NCBI RefSeq assembly: GCF_008704555.1
Contig: NZ_CP023702.1
Coordinates: 558,001 to 622,000, forward strand
Reading direction: 5' to 3'
DNA: 64,000 bases
DNA from: Streptomyces nitrosporeus
Lineage (GTDB): Bacteria; Actinomycetota; Actinomycetes; Streptomycetales; Streptomycetaceae
Every line of letters starts with the position of its first letter. Position 1 is the first letter of the stretch. Position numbers and translations under genes: made by a program. The notes under the pieces were generated by a model that ran no database searches, was not told where the DNA came from, and saw only the letters and a program-made list of their open reading frames with translations. This document shows positions 15,078 through 24,082 of the stretch, piece by piece.

Positions 15078-16255
15078 CAGCGGGTGCCCTCCGTACCGGA
15101 CGGTACGTCCGTGGATGTGCCCGGGACGGTGACCGACGGGAGCGGCAGGGGCAGTGCCGCCGTCTGCGGGGTCTGCGCGGGCGGGTAGGTGGGGGTCGGG
15201 CTGCCCGGGATGAGCGCGGGGATGATCTGGGTGCCGGGGGCGGCCGTCAGGTCGAGGTAGACGTTGAGGTAGTCGCCCTTCACTCCGCGCAGCACCTCGT
15301 CGGTGAAGGGATAGGTGAGCAGGACCTGCAGGGAGTCGGGGAGGTCCTTCCCGGAGTCGGCGAGTGCCTTGAGGGTGGGGGCGAGGGCCTTGAGGTCGGC
15401 GACCATGTCGGCCTTGCTCCGGTTGACCGTGTCCACGGCGACGGCGGAGAGCGTGTCGAGGGAGCTGAGCATCGTCATGAGCGAACCGCGCTGCTCCTCC
15501 AGGACCTTCAGTCCGGGGCTGAGTCCGGTGAGGACGGTGCCGACCTCCTGTTTGCGGGTGGCGAGGGTGGCGGCGAGCCGGTTGACGCCGTCGAGGGCGT
15601 CGGTGATGTCCTCCTTGTGCGCGTCCAGGTCGGTGACCAGGGTGTCGACGCGGTTCAGCATGGAGCGGACCTGCGGTTCCTGGCCGGCCAGCGCCTTGTT
15701 GAGTTCGGTGGTGATGGTCTTCAGCTGGGCGACGCCGCCTCCGTTGAGCAGCATCGACAGGGCGCCGAAGACCTCCTCGACCTCCGGGTTGCGGTTGGTG
15801 CGGTCGAGCGGGATCCGGTCGCCGTCGGAGAGGGAGCCCTGGGCGGTGCCTTCGGCCGGCGCGGAGAGCTGGACGTACTTCTCCCCCAGCAGACTGGACT
15901 GTTCGAGGTGGGCGTAGGCGTTGGCGGGCATGTCGATCTCGCCGTTGACCCGCATGGTGACCTTGGCGGTCCAGCCGTCGGGGGCGAGGGTGATCCGGGT
16001 GACCCGGCCGACGGCCACGTCGTTGACCTTGACGGAGGACTGCGGGGAGAGGCTGAGCACGTCCCCGAACTCGGCGGTGATCTCGTACGGGTGGTCGCCG
16101 AGGTCGGCGCCGCCGGGCAGCGGCAGCTGGTCGATTCCGGTGAACTCCGGCAGGTCCACGCCGGTGACGACGAGCGCGAGGCCGACGCCGGCGGCGGCCA
16201 GGGCCACGAGGCCGGTGGTCGCGCGGGCCCCGGGCCTGCGCAGGGCGCGGCTCAT
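15077..16255 (-). CDS. mceE: MceE substrate-binding/tunnel protein, without lipobox
   Basis: The product has 392 residues. A membrane segment (about 14-33) is followed by the Mce domain (about 58-135; VKVNDVAVGRVTRITLAPDG, LLGEKYVQLS), a long helical part and a proline-rich tail. Mycobacterial MceE proteins are lipoproteins; here no cysteine follows the hydrophobic segment, so this one should be membrane-anchored instead. It overlaps mceF and mceD by 1-4 bases. Confidence 0.88.
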   Translation of the reverse strand: MSRALRRPGARATTGLVALAAAGVGLALVVTGVDLPEFTGIDQLPLPGGADLGDHPYEITAEFGDVLSLSPQSSVKVNDVAVGRVTRITLAPDGWTAKVTMRVNGEIDMPANAYAHLEQSSLLGEKYVQLSAPAEGTAQGSLSDGDRIPLDRTNRNPEVEEVFGALSMLLNGGGVAQLKTITTELNKALAGQEPQVRSMLNRVDTLVTDLDAHKEDITDALDGVNRLAATLATRKQEVGTVLTGLSPGLKVLEEQRGSLMTMLSSLDTLSAVAVDTVNRSKADMVADLKALAPTLKALADSGKDLPDSLQVLLTYPFTDEVLRGVKGDYLNVYLDLTAAPGTQIIPALIPGSPTPTYPPAQTPQTAALPLPLPSVTVPGTSTDVPSGTEGTR

Positions 16256-17382
16256 CGGTCCGCCTCCTTCTTCTTCCGGGAGCCGGATCCGGTGTCGTCC
16301 GGCGTGCCGTAGACGGTGCCGACGGCCGGCAGCGGCAGGACGGGCAGGGACTTGAGCCGGCCCGTGTCGACGGGGGCCAGTCCTTCCAGGCCGGGGCTCT
16401 CGGCCTCGGGGTCCAGGAGCGGTCCGCCCATGGAGAGTTCGTTGAGGTTCGTCCGCCCGTTGAGGGTGCGGTTGGCCGGGTCGTAGGCGTTGAGCACGTT
16501 GCCCGCCGCCAGCGGCAGGGTGTCCAGTGACTCGGCGAGCGAGGCGCGCTGGTCGACGAGGGTCTGGGTGAGCGGGACCAGCAGGTCGACGTTCTTCTTC
16601 AGCGCGCCGCGGTTCTTCTGGATGAAGCCCTTGACCTGGCCGAGCGCGGTGCCCAGTTCCTTCAGCGCGGCGCTGAGGTTCTCCTTGTCGTCGGCGAGGA
16701 AGCCGGTGACGGTGTTGAGCTGCTGTTCGGCCGCGCGTACGTCACCGTCGTTCTCCTTCAGCATGGTGGTGAAGGTCTGGAGGTAGGACAGCGTGTCGAA
16801 GAGGTCGCCGCTGGACTTGTCCAGGGTCTTCGTCGCCTTCCCGAACTGCTCGATGGAGTCCCCGATCGCCTCGCCGTTGCCGTCGAGGTTCTTCGCGCCG
16901 GTCTCCAGGAGCCGGGAGAGCGCCCCGTCGGCGTTGGCGCCCTCGGGGCCGAGCGCCGTGGAGAGTTCGGTGATCGACGCGTAGAGCTGGTCGACCTCGA
17001 CGGGGGTGGCGTTGCGCGCGGCGGGCAGGACGGCTCCGGCCTCCAGCCGTGCCCCGCCGGTGTAGGCGGGGGCGAGCTGGACGTACCGGTCGGCGACGAG
17101 GCTGGGGGCGACGACGACGGCGTGCGCGTCTTCGGGGACGTCCACCCCCCGGTCGAGCCGGAGCGTGACGCGGACCTCCTCGCCACGCGGCTTGACCGAT
17201 TCGACGGTGCCGACCTTGACTCCGAGGATGCGCAGGTCGGAGCCCGGGTAGACACCGGTGGCCCGGTCGAAGTACGCGGTGATGACGGTGCCTTCCTGTT
17301 CCGTGGCCATCACCCCGGAGGTGGCGGCCACGGCCACGACGGCCAGTCCGGCGCCGATGCCGGTGATGCGGGTGCGTCTCAT
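16252..17382 (-). CDS. mceD: MceD substrate-binding/tunnel protein
   Basis: The product is 376 residues from the ATG at 17382 (MRRTRITGIGAGLAVVAVAA). The longer frame to 17463 runs into mceC and is discarded. The N-terminal signal/anchor is followed by a Mce domain with LRILGVKVGTVESVKPRGEE and SLVADRYVQLAPAY. The long helical region has LDKSSGDLFDTLSYLQTFT. The C-terminal part is acidic and ends in KKKEADR. It lies 1 bp after mceC. Confidence 0.88.
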   Translation of the reverse strand: MRRTRITGIGAGLAVVAVAATSGVMATEQEGTVITAYFDRATGVYPGSDLRILGVKVGTVESVKPRGEEVRVTLRLDRGVDVPEDAHAVVVAPSLVADRYVQLAPAYTGGARLEAGAVLPAARNATPVEVDQLYASITELSTALGPEGANADGALSRLLETGAKNLDGNGEAIGDSIEQFGKATKTLDKSSGDLFDTLSYLQTFTTMLKENDGDVRAAEQQLNTVTGFLADDKENLSAALKELGTALGQVKGFIQKNRGALKKNVDLLVPLTQTLVDQRASLAESLDTLPLAAGNVLNAYDPANRTLNGRTNLNELSMGGPLLDPEAESPGLEGLAPVDTGRLKSLPVLPLPAVGTVYGTPDDTGSGSRKKKEADR

Positions 17383-17383
17383 G

Positions 17384-18400
17384 TCAGCGGCCCCCCTGTT
17401 TCGGCGGCATGCAGTCGTTCCCCGGCTCCGTGTCCTCGGGCAGGTAGTTCTTCGGGACGACACCGCAGACGTAGTTGTCGAACCAGCGGCCGTTGCCGAG
17501 GGTGTTGCCGACGAGCCGGTTGTAGGTGCCGGCCATGGAGAGCACCTTGTCCAGGCTCTTGCGGTTCTTCACCAGCACTCCGGTGACGCGGCTCAGCGCG
17601 TCCAGGGTGGGCTTGAGCTGCTTGTCGTTGTCGGAGACGAGCCCGGTGAGCTGGGTGCCGAGGTCGCGGGTGCCGGTGAGCAGGAGGTGGATGGAGTCGC
17701 GGCGGGCCTGGATCTCGCCGAGGAGCAGGTTGCCGTCCTCCAGCAGGGTCTCGAAGCTGCTCTTCCTGGTGGCGAGGGTCCTGGTGAGCTGCTTGCTGCC
17801 CTTGAGGAGGGTGGCGAGCTGGGCGTCGCGTTCGGAGACCGTCCTCGACAGCGCGGAGAGCCCCTCGGCGGCGCTGCGTACGTCGGGCGGGGAGTCCTTG
17901 AAGGTCTCCGAGATGGTCTCGAAGCTCTGTGCGAGCTGTGCGGTGTCGATCTCCTCGATGGTCTCGCCGAGCCCGGTGAACGCCTGGGTGACGTCGTACG
18001 GGGAGGTGGTGCGGCTCGACGTGATGCGGGAGTCCGGGTCCTGGGGTCCGTCGCCGAGCGGGTCGACGGCGAGGTACTTCTCGCCCAGGAGGGTCTTGAT
18101 GGCGATGCCGACGGTGGAGGAGTCACCGATCCAGGCGTCCTTCACCGTGAAGTCCACCTTGACCTCGTCGCCGTCGAGGGACACCCCGGTGACCTCGCCG
18201 ACCTTCACGCCGGCGATGCGTACCTCGTCGCCGTCCTCCAGTCCGGCGGACTCGGTGAAGTCGGCGCTGTAGGAGGTGCCGCCGCCGATGAGGGGCAGCG
18301 CGTCGGCGCGGTAGGCGGCGAGGCCGAGGAGGGCCAGGACGACGAGTCCGGCGGTGCCGACGACGACGGGGTTGCGTTCCCGTACGGGCTTGGTCCTCAT
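17384..18400 (-). CDS. mceC: MceC substrate-binding/tunnel protein
   Basis: The product is 338 residues from the ATG at 18400 (MRTKPVRERNPVVVGTAGLV). There is a membrane helix near 10-27. The Mce domain (about 38-115) includes VRIAGVKVGEVTGVSLDGDE and LLGEKYLAVDP. A helical region precedes the C-terminal NYVCGVVPKNYLPEDTEPGN and a second Cys. The two C-terminal cysteines may pair. It overlaps mceB by 4 bp. Confidence 0.88.
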   Translation of the reverse strand: MRTKPVRERNPVVVGTAGLVVLALLGLAAYRADALPLIGGGTSYSADFTESAGLEDGDEVRIAGVKVGEVTGVSLDGDEVKVDFTVKDAWIGDSSTVGIAIKTLLGEKYLAVDPLGDGPQDPDSRITSSRTTSPYDVTQAFTGLGETIEEIDTAQLAQSFETISETFKDSPPDVRSAAEGLSALSRTVSERDAQLATLLKGSKQLTRTLATRKSSFETLLEDGNLLLGEIQARRDSIHLLLTGTRDLGTQLTGLVSDNDKQLKPTLDALSRVTGVLVKNRKSLDKVLSMAGTYNRLVGNTLGNGRWFDNYVCGVVPKNYLPEDTEPGNDCMPPKQGGR

Positions 18401-19428
18401 CCCGAGCACCTCGATCCGCCGATGGTGACGCCGGTGGGCGGGGCGCTGCCGTCGTCGGCCGTGACACCGGCGACCTTCGCCTCGCAGAGGTAGAGGTTGA
18501 GCCACGAGCCGTAGGAGGTGAGGCGGGTGATGGCCTCCATCTTGGCGGGGGTCTTCTCCAGGAAGTTCTCGATCGCGGGCGTGTTCTCGCCGAGCTGCTC
18601 GCTGAGCCGGCCGAGTTCGGCGATGTCCTTCTTGAGCGGCGCGCGGCCGTCGTCGAGGAGGTCGGCGGTGACGGTGGTCAGCGCGCCCATCGCGGTGACC
18701 GCCTCACCGAGCGGTTCGCGGTCGCCGGAGAAGCCGGTGACCAGTTCCTGAAGGGTGACGACGAGGTCGTTGAAGCCCGCCTCGCGGTCGTTGACGGTCT
18801 TCAGGACCGTGTTGAGGTTCTTGATCACCTCGCCGATCACCTTGTCCTTGGCCGCTACGGTGCCGGTCAGCGATCCGACGTGGGAGAGGATGCTGTCGAC
18901 GGTGCCGCCCTCTCCCTGGAGGACCTGCACGATGGATCCCGCGAGCTGGTTGACGTCCGGCGGGGAGAGCCCTTCGAAGAGCGGCTGGAAGCCGTTGAAG
19001 AGCTGGGTGAGGTCGAGGGCCGGGGTGGTGCGTTCCAGCGGGATGGTCTCCCCCGCTCCGAAGGTCTCGCCGACGGGTCCGGCGCCCTGGTCCAGGTCGA
19101 TGTAGCGCTGGCCGACCATGTTGAGGTACTTGATCGAGGCGGTCACCGAGGCGGGCAGGTCGCGGCCCTCGCGGACGGCGAAGGCGACCTCGGCCTCCCG
19201 CCGGTCGGCGACCCGGATGGACTCGACCTGTCCGATCTTGACCCCGGCGACCCGGACGCTGTCGCCGACGACGAGTCCGGTGGCGTCGGCGAACCTCGCC
19301 TTGTAGGTGGTGGTGTCGCCGACACCGGTGTTGGCGATGGACAGGGCGAGGACGGTGGTGGCCAGGGCGGTCACCACGACGAAGACGAGGGATTTCGCGA
19401 GCGGTCCCGCGAGGGAGCGGCGCTTCAC
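18397..19428 (-). CDS. mceB: MceB substrate-binding/tunnel protein
   Basis: The product is 343 residues from the GTG at 19428, which overlaps the mceA stop (GTGA). An N-terminal helix (about 12-32) is followed by a Mce domain with VRVAGVKIGQVESIRVADRR and MVGQRYIDLDQ. A long helical part and a C-terminal SWLNLYLCEAKVAG ... SRCSG with two Cys follow. The apparent 752-residue frame upstream is an antisense-style shadow through mceA. Confidence 0.88.
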   Translation of the reverse strand: MKRRSLAGPLAKSLVFVVVTALATTVLALSIANTGVGDTTTYKARFADATGLVVGDSVRVAGVKIGQVESIRVADRREAEVAFAVREGRDLPASVTASIKYLNMVGQRYIDLDQGAGPVGETFGAGETIPLERTTPALDLTQLFNGFQPLFEGLSPPDVNQLAGSIVQVLQGEGGTVDSILSHVGSLTGTVAAKDKVIGEVIKNLNTVLKTVNDREAGFNDLVVTLQELVTGFSGDREPLGEAVTAMGALTTVTADLLDDGRAPLKKDIAELGRLSEQLGENTPAIENFLEKTPAKMEAITRLTSYGSWLNLYLCEAKVAGVTADDGSAPPTGVTIGGSRCSG

Positions 19429-20732
19429 TTGAGCTTCACCTCCGCACCGCGGAAGGCCGGACCGATGAGCACGCTGCTCCAGTCGGGCAGGGACTGCGGC
19501 TGGACTTTCAGTGAGGGGGCGACGAGTTCGTTGACGAGCCGGCTCTCCTGCGGGGAGTTCGGCAGGCCGAGGGCGCCGTCGTCCACGGCGGGTTCCCCGG
19601 CCTCCGGGGCCTTTCGGGTGTCCTTCGGCGCGGTGACGGGCGCGGTGCGCACGTCGGCGGTCGGGACCGTCCTGCCGGTGTACGGCACCGAGTAGCAGTG
19701 CGGGCCGCCGGTCGAGCCGTAGACCGGGGTGTCCTTCCCGGCCACGTACTTGCCCTTGGACTCCACGGTCTTGACGGTGACGTGGAGGCCGGGTGCGCCG
19801 GTGCCCTTGCCGAGCGCCTTGTCCATGGCGGGGACGAACCCGGCCATGGTGCGCAGGGTGCAGGGGAAGGCGTCGGAGTACTCCGCGAGGAGTTCGAGGG
19901 TCGGCCGTCCGGAGGCGGAGAGGCGGATGAGGTTGTCCTTGTTCTTCCGCAGGAACGCGGTGACGTCGTTGGCGGAGGCGGTGGTGGAGCCGTACAGGGA
20001 GGCGAGTCCGGCCTGCTGCTCGGCGACGGTCCCGCTGGTGGTGGTGAAGTCGGTGAGCGCGTCCAGGACGTCGGGGGCGGCGTCGGCGTAGAGGTGGCTC
20101 ACCTTGACGAGCTGCTTGATGTCCTCGTTGAGCGTGGGGAGTTGCGGGTTGAACTCCTTCAGGTGCGCGTCGAGGGTGACCAGGGTGTCGCCCAGCTTGT
20201 CGCCGCGCCCCCGGAGCGCCTGGGACACGGCGCCGAGGGTGGCGGAGAGCTTCTCCGGCTTGACGGCGGTCAGCATCGGCAGGACGTTGTCGAGGACCTC
20301 TTCCAGCTCGATGGCGTTGCTGGAGCGGTCCTGCGGGATGACCGCGCCGGCGCTCAGGGGCCGCGCGGAGGGGACGGCGGGGGGCACGAGGGCGACGAAC
20401 CGCTCCCCGAAGAGGGTGGTCGGCAGCATCTGGGCGGTGACGTCCGCCGGGACCTGGCCGATCCGGTCCGGTTCGATGGCGAGGGTCAGCCGTGCCCCGT
20501 CCCCGTCCGCCCGGATGTCCGTCACGTGTCCGATCACGACGCCGCGCAGTTTCACCTCGGCGTTGTCGTGCATCTCGTTGCCGACGCTGCCGGTGCGTAC
20601 GGTCACGGTGGCCACCTCGGTGAAGTCCTTCTCGTACACCGAGACCGACACCCACACGAGGACCACCGGCACGAGGACGAAGGCCGCACCGGCGAGTCTG
20701 CGGCGCGCCTTCTGCGCTTTCGGGGAAGTCAT
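19425..20732 (-). CDS. mceA: MceA substrate-binding/tunnel protein
   Basis: The product has 435 residues: MTSPKAQKARRRLAGAAFVL, membrane helix about 14-33. The Mce domain (about 40-115) has VKLRGVVIGHVTDIRADGDG and LFGERFVALVPP. Helical repeats run to about 300. The end holds two Cys (HCYSVPYTGRTV region) and a ~90-residue polar tail. It is the first Mce protein, directly after the two YrbE permeases, whose last stop it overlaps (ATGA). Confidence 0.9.
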   Translation of the reverse strand: MTSPKAQKARRRLAGAAFVLVPVVLVWVSVSVYEKDFTEVATVTVRTGSVGNEMHDNAEVKLRGVVIGHVTDIRADGDGARLTLAIEPDRIGQVPADVTAQMLPTTLFGERFVALVPPAVPSARPLSAGAVIPQDRSSNAIELEEVLDNVLPMLTAVKPEKLSATLGAVSQALRGRGDKLGDTLVTLDAHLKEFNPQLPTLNEDIKQLVKVSHLYADAAPDVLDALTDFTTTSGTVAEQQAGLASLYGSTTASANDVTAFLRKNKDNLIRLSASGRPTLELLAEYSDAFPCTLRTMAGFVPAMDKALGKGTGAPGLHVTVKTVESKGKYVAGKDTPVYGSTGGPHCYSVPYTGRTVPTADVRTAPVTAPKDTRKAPEAGEPAVDDGALGLPNSPQESRLVNELVAPSLKVQPQSLPDWSSVLIGPAFRGAEVKLK

Positions 20733-21535
20733 CAGCCGGCCACCTTCACCGTTGTCGTCGCACCCCAGATGGCGAGCGAGAGGAAGAAGTCGGTGACGCT
20801 GATGAGCACGATGGCGTTGCGCACCGAGCGGCCCACGGCCACACCGACCCCGGCGGGGCCGCCGGTGGCGTGGAAGCCGTAGTAGCAGTGGGCGAGGATC
20901 ACCAGCACGCTGAAGATCAGCACCTTGAGCACCGACAGCAGCACGTCGTCCGGGGAGAGGAAGAGATTGAAGTAGTGGTCGTAGGTCCCCGCCGACTGCC
21001 CGTTGAACAGGACGGTGATGTAACGGGAGGCGAGGTAGGAGGAGAGCAGTCCGATCGCGTACAGCGGGATGATCGCGACGACCCCGGCGATGATGCGGGT
21101 GGTGACCAGGTAGGGCATGGACCGTATGCCCATCGCCTCCAGTGCGTCGACCTCCTCGTTGATCCGCATCGCGCCGAGCTGGGCGGTGAACCCGGCGCCG
21201 ACGGTGGCGGAGAGGGCGAGTCCGGCGACGAGCGGGGCGATCTCCCGGGTGTTGAAGTAGGCGGAGATGAAGCCGGTGAAGGCGGAGGTGCCGATCTGGT
21301 CGAGGGCGGCGTACCCCTGGAGGCCGACGACCGAGCCGGTGGCCAGGGTCATCGCGATCATCACGCCGATGGTGCCGCCGATGACACCGAGGCCGCCGCT
21401 GCCGAAGGCGACCTCGGCCAGCAGCCGCTGCACCTCCTTCAGATAGCGGCGCAGGGTCCGCGGGATCCAGATCAGGGCGCGTACGTAGAAGGTGAGCTGT
21501 TCGCCGGAGCGGTCCAGCCAGCCGAGCATCGACAT
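20732..21535 (-). CDS. yrbEB: YrbE/MlaE-type permease B of the Mce importer
   Basis: The product has 267 residues. It has the MlaE permease fold with about five to six hydrophobic segments. The conserved core is EIAPLVAGLALSATVGAGFT, then AQLGAMRINEEVDALEAMGI. The E-x-D-A-L-x-x-M-G loop contacts the ATPase. With YrbEA it forms the membrane channel of the Mce ABC importer. It lies 3 bp after yrbEA and overlaps mceA. Confidence 0.92.
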   Translation of the reverse strand: MSMLGWLDRSGEQLTFYVRALIWIPRTLRRYLKEVQRLLAEVAFGSGGLGVIGGTIGVMIAMTLATGSVVGLQGYAALDQIGTSAFTGFISAYFNTREIAPLVAGLALSATVGAGFTAQLGAMRINEEVDALEAMGIRSMPYLVTTRIIAGVVAIIPLYAIGLLSSYLASRYITVLFNGQSAGTYDHYFNLFLSPDDVLLSVLKVLIFSVLVILAHCYYGFHATGGPAGVGVAVGRSVRNAIVLISVTDFFLSLAIWGATTTVKVAG

Positions 21536-21538
21536 CGC

Positions 21539-22390
21539 TCAGCCCCCCTTCGGGGGGACGATCTGGAGGTAGACCGCCGTCATGATCATGTTGACGGCGA
21601 ACAGGAGCATGAAGGTGATGACGACGGACTGGTTGACCGCGTCGCCGACGCCCTTCGGGCCGCCGCGCGGGTTGAGTCCGCGGTAGGCGGCGACGATCCC
21701 TGCGATGAACCCGAAGATGAGCGCCTTGAGTTCACCGATGTACAGGTCGGGCAGCTGGGCCAGGGCGGAGAAGCTGGCGAGGTAGGCGCCGGGGGTGCCG
21801 CCCTGCATGATGACGTTGAAGAAGTAGCCGCCGAGGGTGCCGACGACCGAGATCAGCCCGTTGAGCATGACCGCGACGAACATGGTGGCCAGGACACGGG
21901 GCACGACGAGCCGCTGGATCGGCGAGACGCCCATGACCTCCATGGCGTCGAGTTCCTCGCGGATCTTCCGTGAACCGAGGTCGGCGCAGATCGCGGAGCC
22001 GGCCGCACCGGCGATCAGCAGGGCCACGATGAGCGGGCTGGCCTGCTGGATGACGGCGAGGACGCTGGCGCCGCCGGTGAAGGACTGGGCGCCGAGCTGC
22101 TCGGTGAGCGAGCCGACCTGGAGGGCGATGACCGCGCCGAACGGGATGGAGACGAGGGCCGCGGGCAGGATCGTGACGCTCGCCACGAACCAGAACTGCT
22201 CGATGAACTCCCGTACCTGGAAAGGCCGGCGGAAGACGGCCCGCAGGACGGCCAGGGCCAGCGCGAACAGCTGCCCGGTCTGGCGCAGCGGGGCCAGCAG
22301 GCGCGACGGGGGCTTCACCCCCGCCGTCTTCGGGGCCGGCGGGTTCGTGGGGGGCGGCTCGGGCGGCCGCACCGGCAGCGGGGCCGTCAT
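21539..22390 (-). CDS. yrbEA: YrbE/MlaE-type permease A of the Mce importer
   Basis: The product is 283 residues from the ATG at 22390 (MTAPLPVRPPEPPPTNPPAP). A Pro-rich cytoplasmic N-terminus precedes the MlaE core: SPLIVALLIAGAAGSAICAD, LGSRKIREELDAMEVMGVS. The start overlaps the TGA of the expected mkl frame (ATGA at 22387-22390). Because of an apparent frameshift in mkl, this gene is also in frame with the ATPase part upstream (see 22387-23377). It pairs with YrbEB. Confidence 0.9.
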   Translation of the reverse strand: MTAPLPVRPPEPPPTNPPAPKTAGVKPPSRLLAPLRQTGQLFALALAVLRAVFRRPFQVREFIEQFWFVASVTILPAALVSIPFGAVIALQVGSLTEQLGAQSFTGGASVLAVIQQASPLIVALLIAGAAGSAICADLGSRKIREELDAMEVMGVSPIQRLVVPRVLATMFVAVMLNGLISVVGTLGGYFFNVIMQGGTPGAYLASFSALAQLPDLYIGELKALIFGFIAGIVAAYRGLNPRGGPKGVGDAVNQSVVITFMLLFAVNMIMTAVYLQIVPPKGG

Positions 22391-23377
22391 GGGCGTCCAC
22401 CGCCCGGGGCGGGGCTGTAGCTGTTCATGATGGCCGCGCGGGCGGCCTCGGGCAGCTGGCCCATCATCGACAGGACCCGCTCCCGGCGCCGTACCGCCCC
22501 CTGGCGCACCGGCAGCCCGGGGGAGGGTTCCAGCTGCGGTACGACGGTGCGCGGCCCGGAGGCGAAGGGGAGGGCCCGCGCCGATGGTCTGCTCGGCGGC
22601 CAGCGTCGCCGCGTCCTTCTCCTCGGACATCCCGATGGGGCCTTCGCGGCGCCCGGCGAGGAACTGGGAGACCACGGGCGTGTCGCTGGTGAGCAGCACC
22701 TCGCGGGGCCCGAAGGTGACCAGGTTGCGGCAGAAGAGCATGCCCATGTTGTCCGGGACGGTGGCCGCGATGTCGAGGTTGTGGGTGACGATGAGCATCG
22801 TCGCGTCGATCTGGGCGTTGAGGTCGATGAGGAGCTGCGAGAGGTAGGCGGTGCGGACCGGGTCGAGTCCGGAGTCCGGTTCGTCGCAGAGGATGATCTG
22901 CGGGTCCAGGACGAGGGCGCGGGCGAGGCCGGCGCGCTTGCGCATACCGCCGGATATCTCGCCGGGCAGTTTCCCCTCCGCGCCGAGCAGTCCGACGATG
23001 TCGATGCGTTCCATGACGATGCGGCGGATCTCGGATTCCTTCTTGCGGGTGTGTTCACGCAAGGGGAAGGCGATGTTGTCGAAGAGCGACATCGAGCCGA
23101 AGAGGGCCCCGTCCTGGAACATGAGACCGAAGAGTTTCCGGGTCTCCATGATGTCCTTCTCCGGGCTGTTCACCATGTCGACGCCGTTGATGAGCACACG
23201 GCCCTGTTCCGGCTTCAGCAGTCCGATGATGGATTTCAGGAACACGGTCTTCCCTGTTCCGGAAGGACCGAGCATCACGCTCACCTCACCGGCCGGCAGT
23301 GTCAGGCTGACATCCTGCCAGATGTTCTGTTTACCGAAGGACTTCGTCAGGCCTTCGACGACTACTTCGATTCCCAT
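22387..23377 (-). CDS. mkl: Mkl/MceG-type ATPase of the Mce importer, with apparent frameshift near 22575
   Basis: The ATG at 23377 starts the ABC ATPase: Walker A GPSGTGKT at 37-44, signature SGGMRKR at 142-148, Walker B ILCDEPDSGLDP near 162-173, and the switch His in IVTHNLDIA. The core is intact to about residue 265 (EQTIGAG). The frame then loses the family-typical tail. That tail sits in the adjacent frame (VVPQLEPSPGLPVRQGAVRR, then ERVLSMMGQLPEAARAAIMN) and ends in TGA at 22387, overlapping yrbEA. Without correction the ATPase frame has no stop and reads straight through yrbEA as a 612-codon fusion. The cause may be a mutation, an assembly error or recoding; a single indel at 22565-22585 explains it. 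It is the first gene of the mce operon. Confidence 0.8.
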
Positions 23378-24025
23378 CGGCCCTCCTTCGAAAGGGTGGT
23401 GAACGATGTCATCATTCGGCGCTCCGGCTCCGGCGAATCAGGCAGCTGCTCGTCACCCGTGCACCAGGAGGCGCACGGTATGTCCGTCGAAACCGCCGGG
23501 ACAAGCCGTTGAACAGCGGAAATCGTCGGACTTGGATCTTCGGGTGGATCACTTGTCACCGAGTGACAAAGTCGCGCCGCGGCTTTGTCGGATACTGCGC
23601 AAGTGCTCCGTGTGCGAGCCGGGTCCCACGTCCCGGGAGGACCGGCCCGTGGGGCCCGACGGCGGGAGCACCGGCCCCGGAGTCGAAGGTGCGGGGCCGG
23701 GCGACTCCCGGGGGAATCCAGGCTCAAGGGGGGCGCGACCAGGACTCCGTATACGTCGGACGAGCAGGTACGGACGCGTTTCCGAGCCGCTCAGGCGGGA
23801 CGCTACGGGTGAGTAACCTGACTGCGCAATACCGCTCACAAAGAATTACGCAAGCCGATACCGGGAGGCTCGGTCTTTTGTGATCGGGTGAGCATGCGAC
23901 GGCCGGGGGTTGTCTCTTGTTGAGCAGAAACGCTCTCCTCGCCGGCGGATCGGCGGGCAGCCTTTGTCATCGCGCGAGGAGGGGCGGCGCGGTCCGAGGG
24001 ACTGTTCTGCTCGGAAAAGGCGGAA
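23378..24025. other. Intergenic region upstream of the mce operon
   Basis: About 650 bp have no convincing gene. Several open frames exist but lack ribosome sites and Streptomyces codon bias. GC drops in places (for example around 23825-23880), as in promoter regions. It must hold the mce promoter on the minus strand and contains the palindrome at 23553-23569. Confidence 0.6.
23553..23569. promoter_or_regulatory. Perfect palindrome, candidate operator of the mce operon
   Basis: TTGTCAC-CGA-GTGACAA is a perfect 7-3-7 inverted repeat 176 bp upstream of the mkl start. Short symmetrical sites of this kind bind TetR- or GntR-type dimers. Mycobacterial mce operons are controlled by such repressors. 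No regulator gene is adjacent, so the binder is unknown. Confidence 0.45.
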
Positions 24026-24071
24026 CCGGCCGGTGCCCCCGCGTTCCGTGGGGAACGGGGGCACCGGCCGG
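24026..24071 (-). terminator. Strong hairpin terminator after the DUF6801-type gene
   Basis: A perfect 16-bp inverted repeat (CCGGCCGGTGCCCCCG at 24026-24041; CGGGGGCACCGGCCGG at 24056-24071) has a 14-base loop. It lies 12 bp past the stop of the gene ending at 24083. Confidence 0.8.
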
Positions 24072-24082
24072 TCCGGGGGGTT

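Noticed and set aside
18397..20655. 752-codon extension of mceB through mceA
   Set aside because: The upstream half is Arg/Pro-rich shadow of mceA; the GTG at 19428 overlaps mceA's stop and starts a normal Mce N-terminus.
21539..23377. 612-codon frame read as a purposely fused ATPase-permease
   Set aside because: The family-typical C-terminal tail of the ATPase is fully present in the adjacent frame and ends at the usual overlap with yrbEA, so a single indel explains the fusion. Annotated as two genes; the alternative is kept as a finding.
23406..23816. 136-codon plus-strand frame upstream of mkl
   Set aside because: No ribosome site, poor codon bias and no recognisable motif; the region is better read as mce leader DNA.
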